Assembly (NCBI RefSeq): GCF_029227915.1
Contig: NC_079881.1
Coordinates: 17,521,501 to 17,585,500 of the forward strand
Direction: 5' to 3'
Source of the DNA: Hydractinia symbiolongicarpus
Taxonomy: Eukaryota > Cnidaria > Hydrozoa > Anthoathecata > Hydractiniidae
Length of the DNA stretch: 64,000 bases
Shown here: piece after piece, positions 19,334 to 31,400 of the stretch
Numbering within the stretch: the first letter of the stretch is position 1
How the letters are laid out: each line of letters begins with the position of its first letter
Made by a program: the position numbers and the translations under genes
The notes under the pieces: generated by a model
What the model was told of the DNA's origin: nothing
What the model saw: the letters and a program-made list of their open reading frames with translations, nothing else
Databases searched by the model: none

Positions 19334-19819
19334 TCAAGAACTGCACCAAGAAGAAAACGATTCTAGAAATCCAACATAATCTTTCGGCAGTATGTCTCGT
19401 CCTCCCAAAACATGATCCAAGTACTCTCGCTCGACTAATTTTAATTCATTGTTGCACCCGTGTTCGTGCGCAATGTAAGTTATCGCATCCAAAGTGCTAC
19501 CATCTTGAAGTTTTACCGTAATTTTGGCGCGATAATACATTTTCTTTTTCACTCCTTCAAACTTGTCAAGAACTTTCAACGTATCTTCAGTGCACGTATA
19601 CAGAGCGCCATAAACAACACTCTCCTCCTTTGGGCGAATATTTGCAGCGGCAGTTTTATTAATCCGCTTTTTGTTTAGCACAAACTCGTAATCAGTCAAC
19701 TTAGCTAAACAACGGTCTGTAAAGTACGCTTTTCGGTCGTGCATTCGTTTTGGATTCATATTCGAACCGAATGCAAAATAATAAACATGCTTTTGATTGG
19801 TTGAAGATGATGCCATCAC
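19334..19819 (-). CDS. GGCT: Gamma-glutamylcyclotransferase (GGCT/AIG2-like family)
   Basis: Cytosolic enzyme family that releases 5-oxoproline from gamma-glutamyl amino acids in the gamma-glutamyl cycle. The 161-residue single-exon ORF has the family's N-terminal glycine-rich motif FAFGSNM (15-21), VVYGALY (68-74), and VLDKFEGVKKKMY (83-95), where Glu88 matches the catalytic acid/base of the family. The C-terminus (PKDYVGFLE) also fits. Length is normal, slightly shorter than human GGCT. The first of two adjacent Met codons was taken as the start. No intron is seen, unlike the other host genes here, so a retrocopy origin is possible, but the frame is fully intact. A polyadenylation signal follows the stop. 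Confidence 0.9.
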   Translation of the reverse strand: MMASSSTNQKHVYYFAFGSNMNPKRMHDRKAYFTDRCLAKLTDYEFVLNKKRINKTAAANIRPKEESVVYGALYTCTEDTLKVLDKFEGVKKKMYYRAKITVKLQDGSTLDAITYIAHEHGCNNELKLVEREYLDHVLGGRDILPKDYVGFLESFSSWCSS

Positions 19820-22105
19820 ACAAAGTAAATTTATTTCATTTATTTAGTTGCTTTCCTAAAAAAATAAATAGGTTTTTGATATTACGTGAATATTTAAAAA
19901 AGCTTGTATAAGAATAAAAGGCTTTTTCACTTTTGAAACTGGTTTGAACCACTAATGTGTACTCGTAATTTTCGTGCATCGTAACACAGCATCAAAACAA
20001 AGTTTAATAAGAAACCCGTGTATTGCATTATTAACAATGCGAACAGATCTTCTATACAACATCATAGGCAAAAACAGAAAAAAAAATTAAAGACGCTCTA
20101 CGATGAAGAACCGTTCTTTTACAAAGTAGTTTTTATCTGGCGGGATAAAGATAAAACTGGTGGGGAAAAAAATAAAAAAATAACTTCATCAGACTCGCAG
20201 ATGATTTCTGTGAAATTCTTTGTATAAAACTGCTTGGAAATACATTTTCAATACATGTATAAGTTTTCGTATAAAATTTAACACAACAGAAATCTTAAAT
20301 TATTTCAACTTTTAAATATATCATAATACAAATACACGTGAACTCGACAAATTACAATTAATAAAACGGAAAACACATGGAATAAGAAGCAGGTTTGAGA
20401 GAACTGCGCTTTAAAAAATGTCGCCGAGTCTCCTACTTTTTTACAGCTAAGCTTGGGATAGTTTTGTCAGTTTTATGTGGACAGATTTTGATTTATCACA
20501 GTTAAGAAATCACTTTAAAACTCATATACAGTGTCCTTAAAGTCCTTCGCAACTTTAATTCGAGGTATGTTTTGCTGACTTCGTTAGTCCTAGTGATACA
20601 AAGAGTTTGAAAAAACTTGGACTACCCATTTGTTGTACATTCAGGTTGTTTGCTAAAATCTTAGGCTGAATTTCCTTGATTTACTCTTAATACATTCCAG
20701 ATATTATACCCTATTCCAAGGATGCTGGGGTTTTTGAGCAATTTGGGGTAAGGACGGGTAATCAATATTACTGAACAGATTCGTCTAAACATTCTCCTGA
20801 TTAGATATCAGTTGACATCGTTTATATTAGTTATGCCCTAGCTCCCACATTTTGCCTTGTTTCTACAAAAATTAAGTAAGTATTCCTGATTTTTCGTTAA
20901 ATTCCGTGACACTTAATTTTCATGAAGAACATTTCAATCCACAATAGCAATGTTCTTATTTCGGAACGTATTAATTTTCGCGGGTTTCGTAAATTACAAC
21001 GCGTTTCGAGAATTTCTTTTGCAAAAACACCTAATGAATAGCCAAAAAGTAAGTGACAACGATACATGCATAAACATTTTTGATTCGCGAAATTTAATAC
21101 GCACAAAAAACCTGTATTTCATAATCTCGCGAAAATTGATACGTTTTAGGTACTTAGTATGCGTTTATCTTAAATCAGTATAAACAGCATTTTTATTTAG
21201 CGTGAAGTCAAGTAAGTCAACATAGCTCTTAAGGTGTAAAATGAGTTCAAGCTATGCAAGCCGTGAACACCCTGGTGACACAACATTTGTCTGGCGCAAG
21301 TCGGGGCGTAAATGATAAAGGCGTATATAATAAAGGTGCAATAGCTAACATCGAAGGCGTATTTACCACGGGCGTTAATATGTCGTCCCAACATTTAAAG
21401 TACCGCGGAGAGAAATTCCATAGAGCTAGATACAAAGCAAGCAAATAAAAAAAGTCCAAGTATAAACATATTTTCCAAAATGTGAAATGTGATATAGATT
21501 GGAAAACGTTCGACGGACGGTTTTTAGTGTAGGGCAGATAACGCATTCAGCATCCATCGACCAGGTTTTTCATTTAGAGCTACAAAAAAGAATCAACAAA
21601 AATGGCAAACAGTTGTTAATGCAGAACAAAATATACAAATAGGTTATTTTTACAAACGAACTGGCTAAATATGGTTGCTAAAAAGGTTACTGCAGTGGAC
21701 AGGTTCTTTTCGATGGGTACCTAACGTGTAGCAAATAAACGCAATTTTTATATTTTTTCTTTTACATCAAGTTCGCAATTAGTTCACTTAACAACTTAAT
21801 TTGAAAAACAAATAAAGGCAAAACATACTAAACTATATATGCACCGTTTTATTGGGACAGGTTTTAAAAACACAGGGAGTGTCATTGGTTTGTTATAAAT
21901 TAGGGTATGGTCACAGTCACGGTCAATCAAACTTTGTCATGTTAGTTGTCAATTTCGTTTCGTATAAACGTTTTATATGCAGTCTGCAATTAACAACTAA
22001 TTGTTTTGTTCTTCCATGGGTTTAAGCAACTAGTCTATTATATTAATACGCCAGTTCTGTCTCTAAGAGGCAAAGTGGATGATTTGATAGCAAACATTTG
22101 TTTTT

Positions 22106-22141
22106 ATTAGCTTTTGTATGCTTTTGCATACAAAAGCTAAT
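22106..22141. repeat. Perfect 16-bp stem, 4-nt loop inverted repeat
   Basis: Arm 22106-22121 (ATTAGCTTTTGTATGC) is exactly reverse complementary to 22126-22141 around a TTTT loop. In RNA it would fold into a perfect hairpin. Confidence 0.9.
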
Positions 22142-22325
22142 CAAAACGTTAATAACGTTTCGTTTAATTTTTAAAAAAATCAGCAAAAGTTTTTTTTGCT
22201 AAAGTCACGACTAATTAACCACCTGCCTTGAAATTAACGAATCCATTTCTCATAAAAACATCTATAAAATTTTAAATTAGTGATTGTTTCGAAATTGATA
22301 TTTTACCAATCAGTTTCAGTGCAGT

Positions 22326-22365
22326 TTTCAGTCAAGCGTCTAAAAGTTTAGACACTTGACTGAAA
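22326..22365. repeat. 19-bp stem, 2-nt spacer inverted repeat
   Basis: Arms 22326-22344 and 22347-22365 are reverse complements except for one position (C37/A54 in the 22300s; a G-U wobble if read from the minus strand). The two-base spacer makes it nearly a continuous palindrome, about 185 bp from the hairpin at 22106. Confidence 0.85.
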
Positions 22366-23413
22366 GATGTGTATACAGTTGAATTTTGGGTAATTTTGGC
22401 AGAATTTTGACCTAAAAATCTTTTTCAAGCTTCACCTGACGAGAATCAAATAAGCATTTGGACATATAAGATTAAAGATAGCAAAAATAAACTATGGAAG
22501 ATAAGAAAGTATTCTTTTTTCTTTCTTTCTTCTAGGGCAGATTTATAGTGAGAAATTTAATTTGGTGCAAACAAAATTTGGTCGTCTTATTGAGTGTCCG
22601 AATTATTCCACTTTACTAAATGAAGCATTTTTTTATTGAAAACTTTTTTGGATTTTTTTTTTAATTAAATTTTTTTTTAATTAATTTTGTGATTATGATG
22701 GGTTTCTTCATACATTTTTTACGGCCATGACCATTTAACTATTATCTAAATACTTTGCTCATCTCAACAAATCAATACATTTCATTAAATTTCACAAAAT
22801 AATCCCAGGACTTTTCCAGGACTATTTTAGGACCTTTTATTAAATTTTGCTACATGTAATTTCGTTCGGCAAAATAGAAATTTTAATGAAAAAACATAAA
22901 TGCTCTCCATGATTTGACGACTAAAACGTTTAGGAAAATAAATAATAGATAATAGATACAGAAGAATTATTTCCTAGGAGTTTTACCATTTTTTAAAACT
23001 CTCCAGGAGAATATAGTCTTTCTCAGGAGTTTCCAGGAAAATTGGCCACGTGAACTACGTTTAAAACTAGGTAAAAAAATATGCAATTCAAAAAATGTGT
23101 AAAAATGGAAGCCCACAGAGGTTAATATTTCTTGTTTACTATACACTTCAACTCAGAATTTTTGCTGATTCAGTCAATCAAGGGATATCAAATTTAAGAT
23201 ACTAGTGTAGGAAATTTATATTTATAAAGCGCTCTATTTTTAAAAACTTAAGAAGTTGTCACTTCAAAGCAAAAACAGAAACAACAGATAAAGACAAGAA
23301 TGGTCTGTTTTACAAGACCCGCTAAATAGAATTAAAATAAACTTCTTTCTTGTATTGACATAATTCGAATTTACCTCAAAAAATATCCATGATCAAAAAT
23401 CTTACCTGTACAT

Positions 23414-26400
23414 TTATCTGTGTTTCGGACAAACGATTGTAAAATTCTCCATTTTAAACGAGCAACCTAGGTTTATATAAAAAAAAAGATGAAAATAGTA
23501 TTATACTTTCGAAGGCAAGAAATTTTTCCTTAGGAAAAAACCCGCAAATTTCTAGACACGAACTCTTGCAAGAGACGAGGTTTATGCAAAATTTGCAGAA
23601 AGACTTTCGAACGTGAATTTTTTGTTCGTTTGTATATTTTGCTTTTATCTTCATATAAAAAACGTGCGGAATTAAAGAGAAACGTGGCTTCAGAACTTAA
23701 TAACTTAGATTGACATTTGCAGCCCTGCTAGCTATGATATCCCGTCTCGTAAACCATATCTTCTCTGAAGGCCCAGAAGTAATCTCTATATTACTAATAC
23801 CAGCTTTCTGCAACGCAAAATGGTACGCCGAGTAGCGGCATTTTTTATCTTGTTGCAAAGTTATTTAAATATGAACCCCCGTACACCCTGTGTTTAGTTC
23901 CTTTGATGAGTACAACGTTAACATTCTAGCGATAGTTCTGGCCGATCTATGTATTTAGTGATGGCATTTATGGGGAAGGTTTGTAAGTTTTTTTTGACCT
24001 TTCAGTTTTTGTTTTTTATATTTTTTACAGGTTAAGATAAATATATTGTGAAGTTTACTAGCCATACATAAATGTTAAACAAACCATTTTAGCTACAAGC
24101 GTAGATTTTGAAGCGCTTATGGAAGTGTCTACTCTAAAGAATGCCTGCATTGCGAAGGTCCCACTGTAGTGACCAAAAATCTCACAAACAAACAAACAAC
24201 GCACATAAAATACACACAACAAATAAAAACAAACACCCAACTTACCTCTCTGCTTTGCACAAACAAAATGGTAGCCATCTCTGCACTGTTTAAAACCACA
24301 TTCCAATGTTGCACCCACTTGAGAACACAGTGCGCATGCCTAAAAAAAATCATGCCGAATTGAACTCAGAATAGTTCCAAAACTCTACACAGAGTAAATA
24401 AACAATCAAAAGACGAAAGGAAATTTATAGATACATTCCTGATTTTAAAATAAAATAAAATGTCTAATTATTCACTTTTAAGGCGCTGTTTATAAAAGAT
24501 CAAGACTGCAGATATCATCAACCCTTAGCCCAGAAAACCAGGTTACCTTTACGCAAAGATACATCAAGAAATTGAGTTATTAAACACAACATAAACTTAC
24601 TGTTCTGGCTGCAGTTTCTAATGCATCGCCCAAGCCACACAGCATCTGATTGGATAAACAAACACTGGATGTCCATATCGCACAATCACGATGCACCCAC
24701 ACATTCATAACAATGTTTTTAGAAACATCTTTAGTTCTGACCTTTAATTTATATGGCCCAAACAAAACGTCCAAATTGCCGAGATTCCCCGGCTTGCCAC
24801 ACAGTGTACACACGCACTTTGATTTTGACAATAACTTGTATGTCTTATATTCTACAGTGTCATTCAAAGTAAACACAGTTTCTGCAAAAGCACTTTTTAA
24901 TCTCACTTTTGTTAGGTCAATCACAGCATCCTCAAGCACTCTTTTTTTAGGTTTCGTTTTTAGATGTGCGGGTAAAACTTCTGGTTCGATTGCCAACTGG
25001 TGTTGCTTGTGCTTACGTTTTTTTGGTATTTTTTTGGAGTTTGTTGTTTTATTTATATTTTCGTTTTTGTTATCAGAAATCTTACTAATTTGTCGCTCTT
25101 GGACACTGGTTGATATCTCTGTGGTTGTTTCAGCATGATCTGTCAAATCCATGGACTTGTTGATTATTGGTTCATTTGAATCAAGACTCAAGTCTTTGTT
25201 ACTTTCCTCATCTTCACATTTCGGGAAGAAAAACTTTCTACTTTTTTTCTCTTTCTTTGGTTTAACGGGAAGAACAAAATCATCAAATTTTTTAGGCCGT
25301 TCCCTTTTTCTACTTTCAAAGTTACATTTTGCTTGCATAATTTTCACTTTTGCTGTTTTCATTTTGGCAACATTTACTCTGGTAGTGTCGACACTTTTGG
25401 TATTATTTTTCTTTGTTACTTCCTCAAGTTCTTCTTTCTCCTTAATAAGGACTTCTTTTACAGGACGGTTAGATGTTAGACTAGCATTCGGTGCATTAGT
25501 TTTATTCAGACAATCAGTTTCTTCAATGACTTTCAGTGATTTTCTTTCATGTTCACCAGCAGTGCTTACATGTGTTTTTTTACAGCTCAACATCTTTTTC
25601 TGATCGCTTTGTTTTGTGGTATTTGCTGTCTTATCGTCATTTTTTTCAACACTCTTATGAAATCGCTTCAGCTGGTTTTCGATCTCTAGTTTTGCTAACT
25701 GTCTCATGGCTTCCTCACCACCCACCTTGGATGACTGAATAGCTTCACGAAAAGATATAATTTCAGTCACTTCTTTAGAAAGTGTTGCATCGGTACAAGT
25801 GGTAACAACTTCAGTAGTTTTGTTTTCAACTTGACTTGATCCTGTTTTTTTAAAACTACGATTAAATAATGTTAATGTCTTTAGAGGACTTTCACTAGGA
25901 GACACAAAGTCCCGTTCGTTACACTCCAGTTGATGATCCAAAGGCTCTTCAAGTTCCCTATCTATAGAGTTGGATCGCCTTTTTTGGCTATTAGAATTGG
26001 CCAGTGTTTTTGGTAAGTTATCTTTTTTAGCTGTGCTAACAGAACTGACAACCTGTTTAGGAGAAGTTTTTTCTGGAGATGTTAATATTTTTATCGGCTC
26101 TTTCCTAGGTGATGTTGATGTTTGTATTTTTTCAGCATGTTTTTGTATGATTAAACTTTCCGATGATGCTTTTGCAGAAGCCATGACACTACTACTACTT
26201 GTCTTGATTAGTTCAACAGTAGCTGTTGACCGACTTGTATTATTTTTCGTAACTCTAACAAAAACTGAATCTGTTTGAGGTTTCCTAACTAATGCGGTTG
26301 CTGGAAAATTAACAGGTGTGATACTGCTGTGATTGGTCTTAAGTTTTGCTTTCACAATATTCGCCTTTGATCCAGGTAATTGTTTGAAAGTACTACTTCC

Positions 26401-28473
26401 AGTAGATACTGAATTGCTACCAGATATAGGCTTAACATTTAGTAATGATGTTGAACTTTTAACATTGATTTTCTTAGCAATTTCAAGCAATTTAGCAGTC
26501 GACATTTCGTTGTTGTTGCTGGTTGTTTTTGCTGATGTTGGATTTACCGTTTTAGAAGTATTTGAGGTTGATGCTGACTTTTGGTTCTTACTTGGAGATG
26601 GCAACATGTTTTTCTTAATTTCACCTAAATTGGATGGTCCAGGAGGGTTGATTGATGGAACACTAGATTTCCATGAGGCTCCATCTTTAGGTAAACTGTA
26701 GTCGTGAAATTTGTGTTTTTTACCTTCAACGATATTCTGTTTTAATACAGGTTGTAAAATTCTTGTTGTTGATACCATCTTACTAACATTAACTATATTT
26801 GAGCCATCTTGACCTTTATCGTTATCGTCAATTGCTGTCAATTGGAACTTGAACACACCTGGTTGCACTTGTTCCACACTCTTTGGTTTCATTTGCACGA
26901 CATGTGCTTCTGGCTTGGATATCACATTAACCGTTTTGACAACAATATTTGGTTTGGACTTTGTACTGAAAGTGGAAGTAACAACAACAGGTTTTCTCAC
27001 AATCGATGTCTTGATGTTGCTTCTTGTAGATTTCACAGAAATGCTCGATTGATTCAAAGACTGGGGAACTTTCTTCGGATTGACAGGAAGCATAAAATCT
27101 CCTTGTTTACCTTTCAGTAAACTTGCAAACTGTTGCGCAGACAATGCTAATTTAGTGCCATTTTGAAATATTATATTAGCTGATGCTGTTTTGCCACCCA
27201 CATTTATTTGTGGTTGAAGTGTATTATTTTGTGGTGATGTTATGACTGGTTGAGATGTATTTAGAACTAGTTGCCCAGTTCCAGCTAGATTATTAGAAAG
27301 CAATATAGGATTGGCAGTAGTTGGATTGGGGTTGAGAGATTGGGCTGGCACAAAAACTGTTTGTGGTGGAATTTCATTAACCATAACTTGCTGATGTGAT
27401 TCTGGAATCAAAACTGCTTGTTGAGGCATTTCATTAACAAGAACTTGTTGCCCTGTCTCCACAATACCCGGAACTAGCATTTGCTGGGTAGGCACTGTGT
27501 TTGGAAGCATATTACCAACAATGGTACCTCCATTGATAACAATCTGTTGACCTTGAGATACATTAATTAAATTAGGTATTACTGCATTATTTACAGCATT
27601 AGTGCTTTGTAACGTGTTTGCAACAATAGTCGGATTAATATTGACAGTGCTTGGCAAGATGCTGTTGGATAATGAAGTGTTGATGACTTGATTATTCAAG
27701 CTAAATGTTTGCATGGGATCAGTAGTAGTGATGTAAGATTGATTTATTAAGTGAGAATTAACGTCTAGAGCTGTAGAATCTGAAGTTTCAACAATATCTG
27801 TGAACTTTAGTGTTTGTATAGTGGCTGTAGGTTGCACTTGTGACATAACTGTAGGAGTGACAATTAATGACGAGCCTTGACCTGGTAATATCCCTTGCAA
27901 ATTGATAGGTGTTTGTGTATTTGATAAATGTTGGCCATTTGCAACACCAAGTAAGGTGGACTGGTTCATATTTGATATAATAAGTGGTTGATTCTCCTGT
28001 TGTAGATTATTGACAACTGAAGCTTCAATTGGTGACAAAAAAAATGGTTGCACATGATCAACTGAGGAAAGTATTGGAAGTGGTTGGTTTAATGGTTGTG
28101 AAACTAACTGACTTGAAACAAAATTTGTTGTCATTACCTTTTGGTTGGATGTGCTTATTACAGTTACTGGTTCATTGATTGAAATTGCTTCAATAAGACT
28201 TGTAGCATTTCCTTGATTTATTGCAGCAACAGTTTCTGTTAGCACTTGGTTTATACCGTTATCTGATAGAATTACAGAGTTTGATGGTTGGATATCGAAA
28301 ATGTCTGCATTTTCCACTTGTGTTGCAGGATTGATTGTTTGGGAGAGCGCATTATAAAGTGTTGGATCCAACCTGACATTTTGCAATTGTTCTGGTGACA
28401 TGCCAGTAAGAAGGTTGGCAAGTTCCGAAACACTTCCAACCTTAATTGTACCTAGACCATTGGTGTTTGCCAT
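23414..28473 (-). CDS. TCF20/RAI1-type nuclear protein with C-terminal extended PHD finger
   Basis: Three coding exons join in frame: 28473-24601 (1291 codons), 24339-24246 and 23466-23414, giving 1339 residues. The first two exons meet in phase 0, and the second ends with one base of a glycine codon completed by the third. The bulk is low complexity, rich in Gln, Asn, Ser, Thr and Val, with Lys-rich nuclear-localisation-like stretches (PKKRKHK). The extreme C-terminus is a complete extended PHD: CVCTLC (1220-1225), LFGPY, VWVHRDCAIW (H1261, C1264), then ACALC (1292-1296), LECGFKQC, YHFVCA and a final CPKH before the last Arg (C1335, H1338). An extended PHD at the very end of a long disordered protein is the architecture of TCF20 and RAI1, chromatin-associated regulators. 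Only the finger is recognisable, so other ePHD families are possible. An acceptor at 28492 shows the 5' UTR is spliced. Confidence 0.88.
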
Positions 28474-28491
28474 TATGTTAAATCTATAAAC

Positions 28492-31400
28492 CTAAAACAA
28501 ATGAAGACATTTAACATTAAAAAATATTTCTATTTTGTTAAATTCTGTTAGTGATCCTAATTTTAACAAACAAACAGGTGGCAACATTGCACATAAGGTG
28601 CTAAAACGATAAAAATTATACTGTTATGGAGTTATAATTTAAATTTAAGGTTGACAAAACATCTGTACATAGATCTCAAGTTGCCATACTTATTATACAT
28701 TTTTTCTTTCTATTTTTTGCTTGCTTTTGATTAGTTACAATGTTGTTCTCAGCAATAAATTACAAAAATTACAATTAACTAATCTTCGAAACATGTTAGT
28801 AGCGTTGCAAGGGCTTACTTCTTGTTCATTTGTTAAGGAGTTTAGCACAAAAACAAATACGTTTTCTTTTAAAACATGTCCTTATTTTGTTTTTTGCTGG
28901 AGGTAAAATCTTAATACGTACAAGTAGACAAACAGATGAAGCACACTTATATATAATAATTTTTAAATGCTACCTTACAGAGTTTTAAAATTGTCTTAAT
29001 TTGTGTTAAATTGACAAAAATGTTCCCACAGTGTTTTAAAGACACTGCAATTCTTTAAAATAACAAAGCTGAAAAATTGCCATATATTTTGTTCTAAGAT
29101 GTCAAAAACACTGGGTTCCATAACGACAACATCAATTTCATAAGCTCTAAAAATCACTGGTATTGTCAATAGTCAGTCTACAAAAAATTTTTGCGTTTCA
29201 TATAAGTGGATGTTTAATCATTAGAATTGAAATTCCAAAATAAGGCTTAAGGATGCTTATGAAAAGTACAGAATTTATACTTGAGTTTCTTTAAAATTTA
29301 TAACAGCCAGTTATTCTCCTTCCCAGTTGAAATAGTAAAAAAAAAACAGGGAAATTATTTTTATAATAAATTTTAGTGTTCTTTTAGTATTTCTTGCGCA
29401 AATCTCTAAAAAAAATCTAAATTTATGTGCAAAATTGTTTTACGGACTATAGTTTAGTTGATAATATTTAAATTATATAAAATTTGCAGCATTAAAATTA
29501 TATATTTAAAATTCATAATCTATATATATATAAACTTTAATATTTCTTGTTATTGTTAGCACTTTTAAACTTGCATGTTACATGTGAGAAGAAAAACTTC
29601 ACCATATAGTGTTTGCATTAAGGTAACAATAGAAAGCAATTAAGTTTATGTGTTAAATAAATAGACTTTTCCTAATATGAAAACATCTTAGCTTTTAGAT
29701 TCAATATGAAGTCACCAGTGGAAGATATTTTTTGGTGAAAGATACAATCTCCTATATTATTACATGTATTCTGTCAAAACGGTAGCCAAACCTCAATGTT
29801 TGTATGACTATAATATAATGTACTTATATAATGTACAGTTTACTAACCTTCAGTGGTGAGTTAAAAAATAAAACTATAGCCTGAATAATAAAAGCTAGCT
29901 AAGCCACAATACTTGAAATTTTGATCAACAAAGTTAATGTTTAACATGACAAGCATTTTGTGAAAAACATTTTTTGCAATTGGGAAAATTTCTGCTTTCT
30001 GGGCAGTGTATATGTCAGAACCGTTCAAGTATATAAACAATTTTTTAATTGAATGGAAAAAGCAAACATTCTTTACGCTTTTATAATGTCGCTTTACCTT
30101 ACTAAACATAAACTCAGGCTGAGTGACATTACTCTTGTATTGGTTGCATACTCCACCTGATCTGCCTTCCATTAATTGTAGAACTATCTACCTGATTGAA
30201 GACCTATAGGTTTGCCATACTACATGTGAATTTGCCATATTTTTTTGACAGTCTCTTATTGTGTTCAAATGGTTTAAATAATGATTAATCTATATTAATG
30301 ACAATGTAATCGTTTAAATAAACATTAATGTATATTAATAACAAGAAAAGGGGCAGTAAAAGTAATTAAAACTATATAAGCTATAAGAACTGAGCAAACT
30401 TATACATCCAGCATGTAATATTTAATGACCGTCAGTGCATCTTGCTGTAATCCTTGCTATATGCTATGTTGCATACTATATATATGGTAATAGCAGTGGG
30501 ACAAATATCATTTTTCAATTTTATAAAAATATGGACGTGGTAGTGGTTGGTGGAAATCTTAATGTTGTTGGTGATGAACTTACCTGCCAAGCAAAGTAAT
30601 ATGACTCAATGATAGAAATTTAATACTAAAGAACAAACTTCACAAAATAAAGCAACCATAAACATATTTATCATGGACCAAGGTTGTTTACAACTTTGTT
30701 TTGAACTCAACAGACATTCAGGAATAACGCATAACTGAGGGATCCCTCAATTGTTATATTTGAAGCTGTTTATGTGATAGCCATATAGATAGATGATAGA
30801 TAAAGTATAAGTTTTTGAATTTCTGATAATTTTCCATGCAACAATCCTTTTAAAACTGTTGTTTAATAATAGAAGATTTTCACTAGGTAAAATGATGGAA
30901 CATGGATGGGACGGGGTGGGACAATGTCTTGTTTGGTTCTGGTTAGAAGCTCAGAAAATATCTATCCCTGTTGTTTCCTGTGGTATTTAGATCTCTTATA
31001 ATAATACAGATACTGTGTCTGTTTGTAACAGGCGAAGTGGATGTGTTCATTTTCCTTTGATGTTGCCGAAAAATGCATGTCTAATATGTTAAACTTTCTG
31101 ACGTTACCGTGTGACGAAAATAACACCACTTTAACGTCAATATCCTATATTAAATTAATGAAGCCATTACAGTGCACCTAAAACTTTGAGGTCAAATAAC
31201 TAAGAAATGAGGTAGTGACGTCAATGATTTTTCTCCGCGTGGGTAACTAGGGACCACCTAGGACCAATTTGGGTGGGTTTCCCAAACCTGGGTCCCCAAA
31301 TCCGTTTCGGAATGAATGGGTTGATGATATCATCAAAAAACCTTTAAACCCTAATATATCAGCAACCGTTTGTCAAAAGTACATGATCCTATACATTTTC

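Larger units (their letters stand above)
19820..23413. other. Intergenic region rich in palindromes, no confident gene
   Basis: No recognised gene. It contains TTCGCG-type motifs at 20890-21160 and a less AT-rich ORF at 21254-21448. There are two compact inverted repeats at 22106-22141 and 22326-22365, and a stretch at 22785-23050 with repeated CCAGGACT/CCAGGAG words that resembles a decayed element. The 3' UTR of the PHD gene extends into the right end. Confidence 0.45.

Noticed and set aside
23700-23822. Minus-strand open stretch after TTGCAG reading KAGISNIEITSGPSEKIW to a stop
   Set aside because: Looked like a terminal exon of the PHD gene, but the true terminal exon with the last finger ligands is at 23466-23414 and phase and content fit only that one. 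It may be an old transposon fragment; no family was recognised.
24650-27120. Several plus-strand ORFs of 100 to 160 codons
   Set aside because: They are antisense shadows of the large PHD-gene exon, with no family similarity and composition explained by the opposite-strand code.
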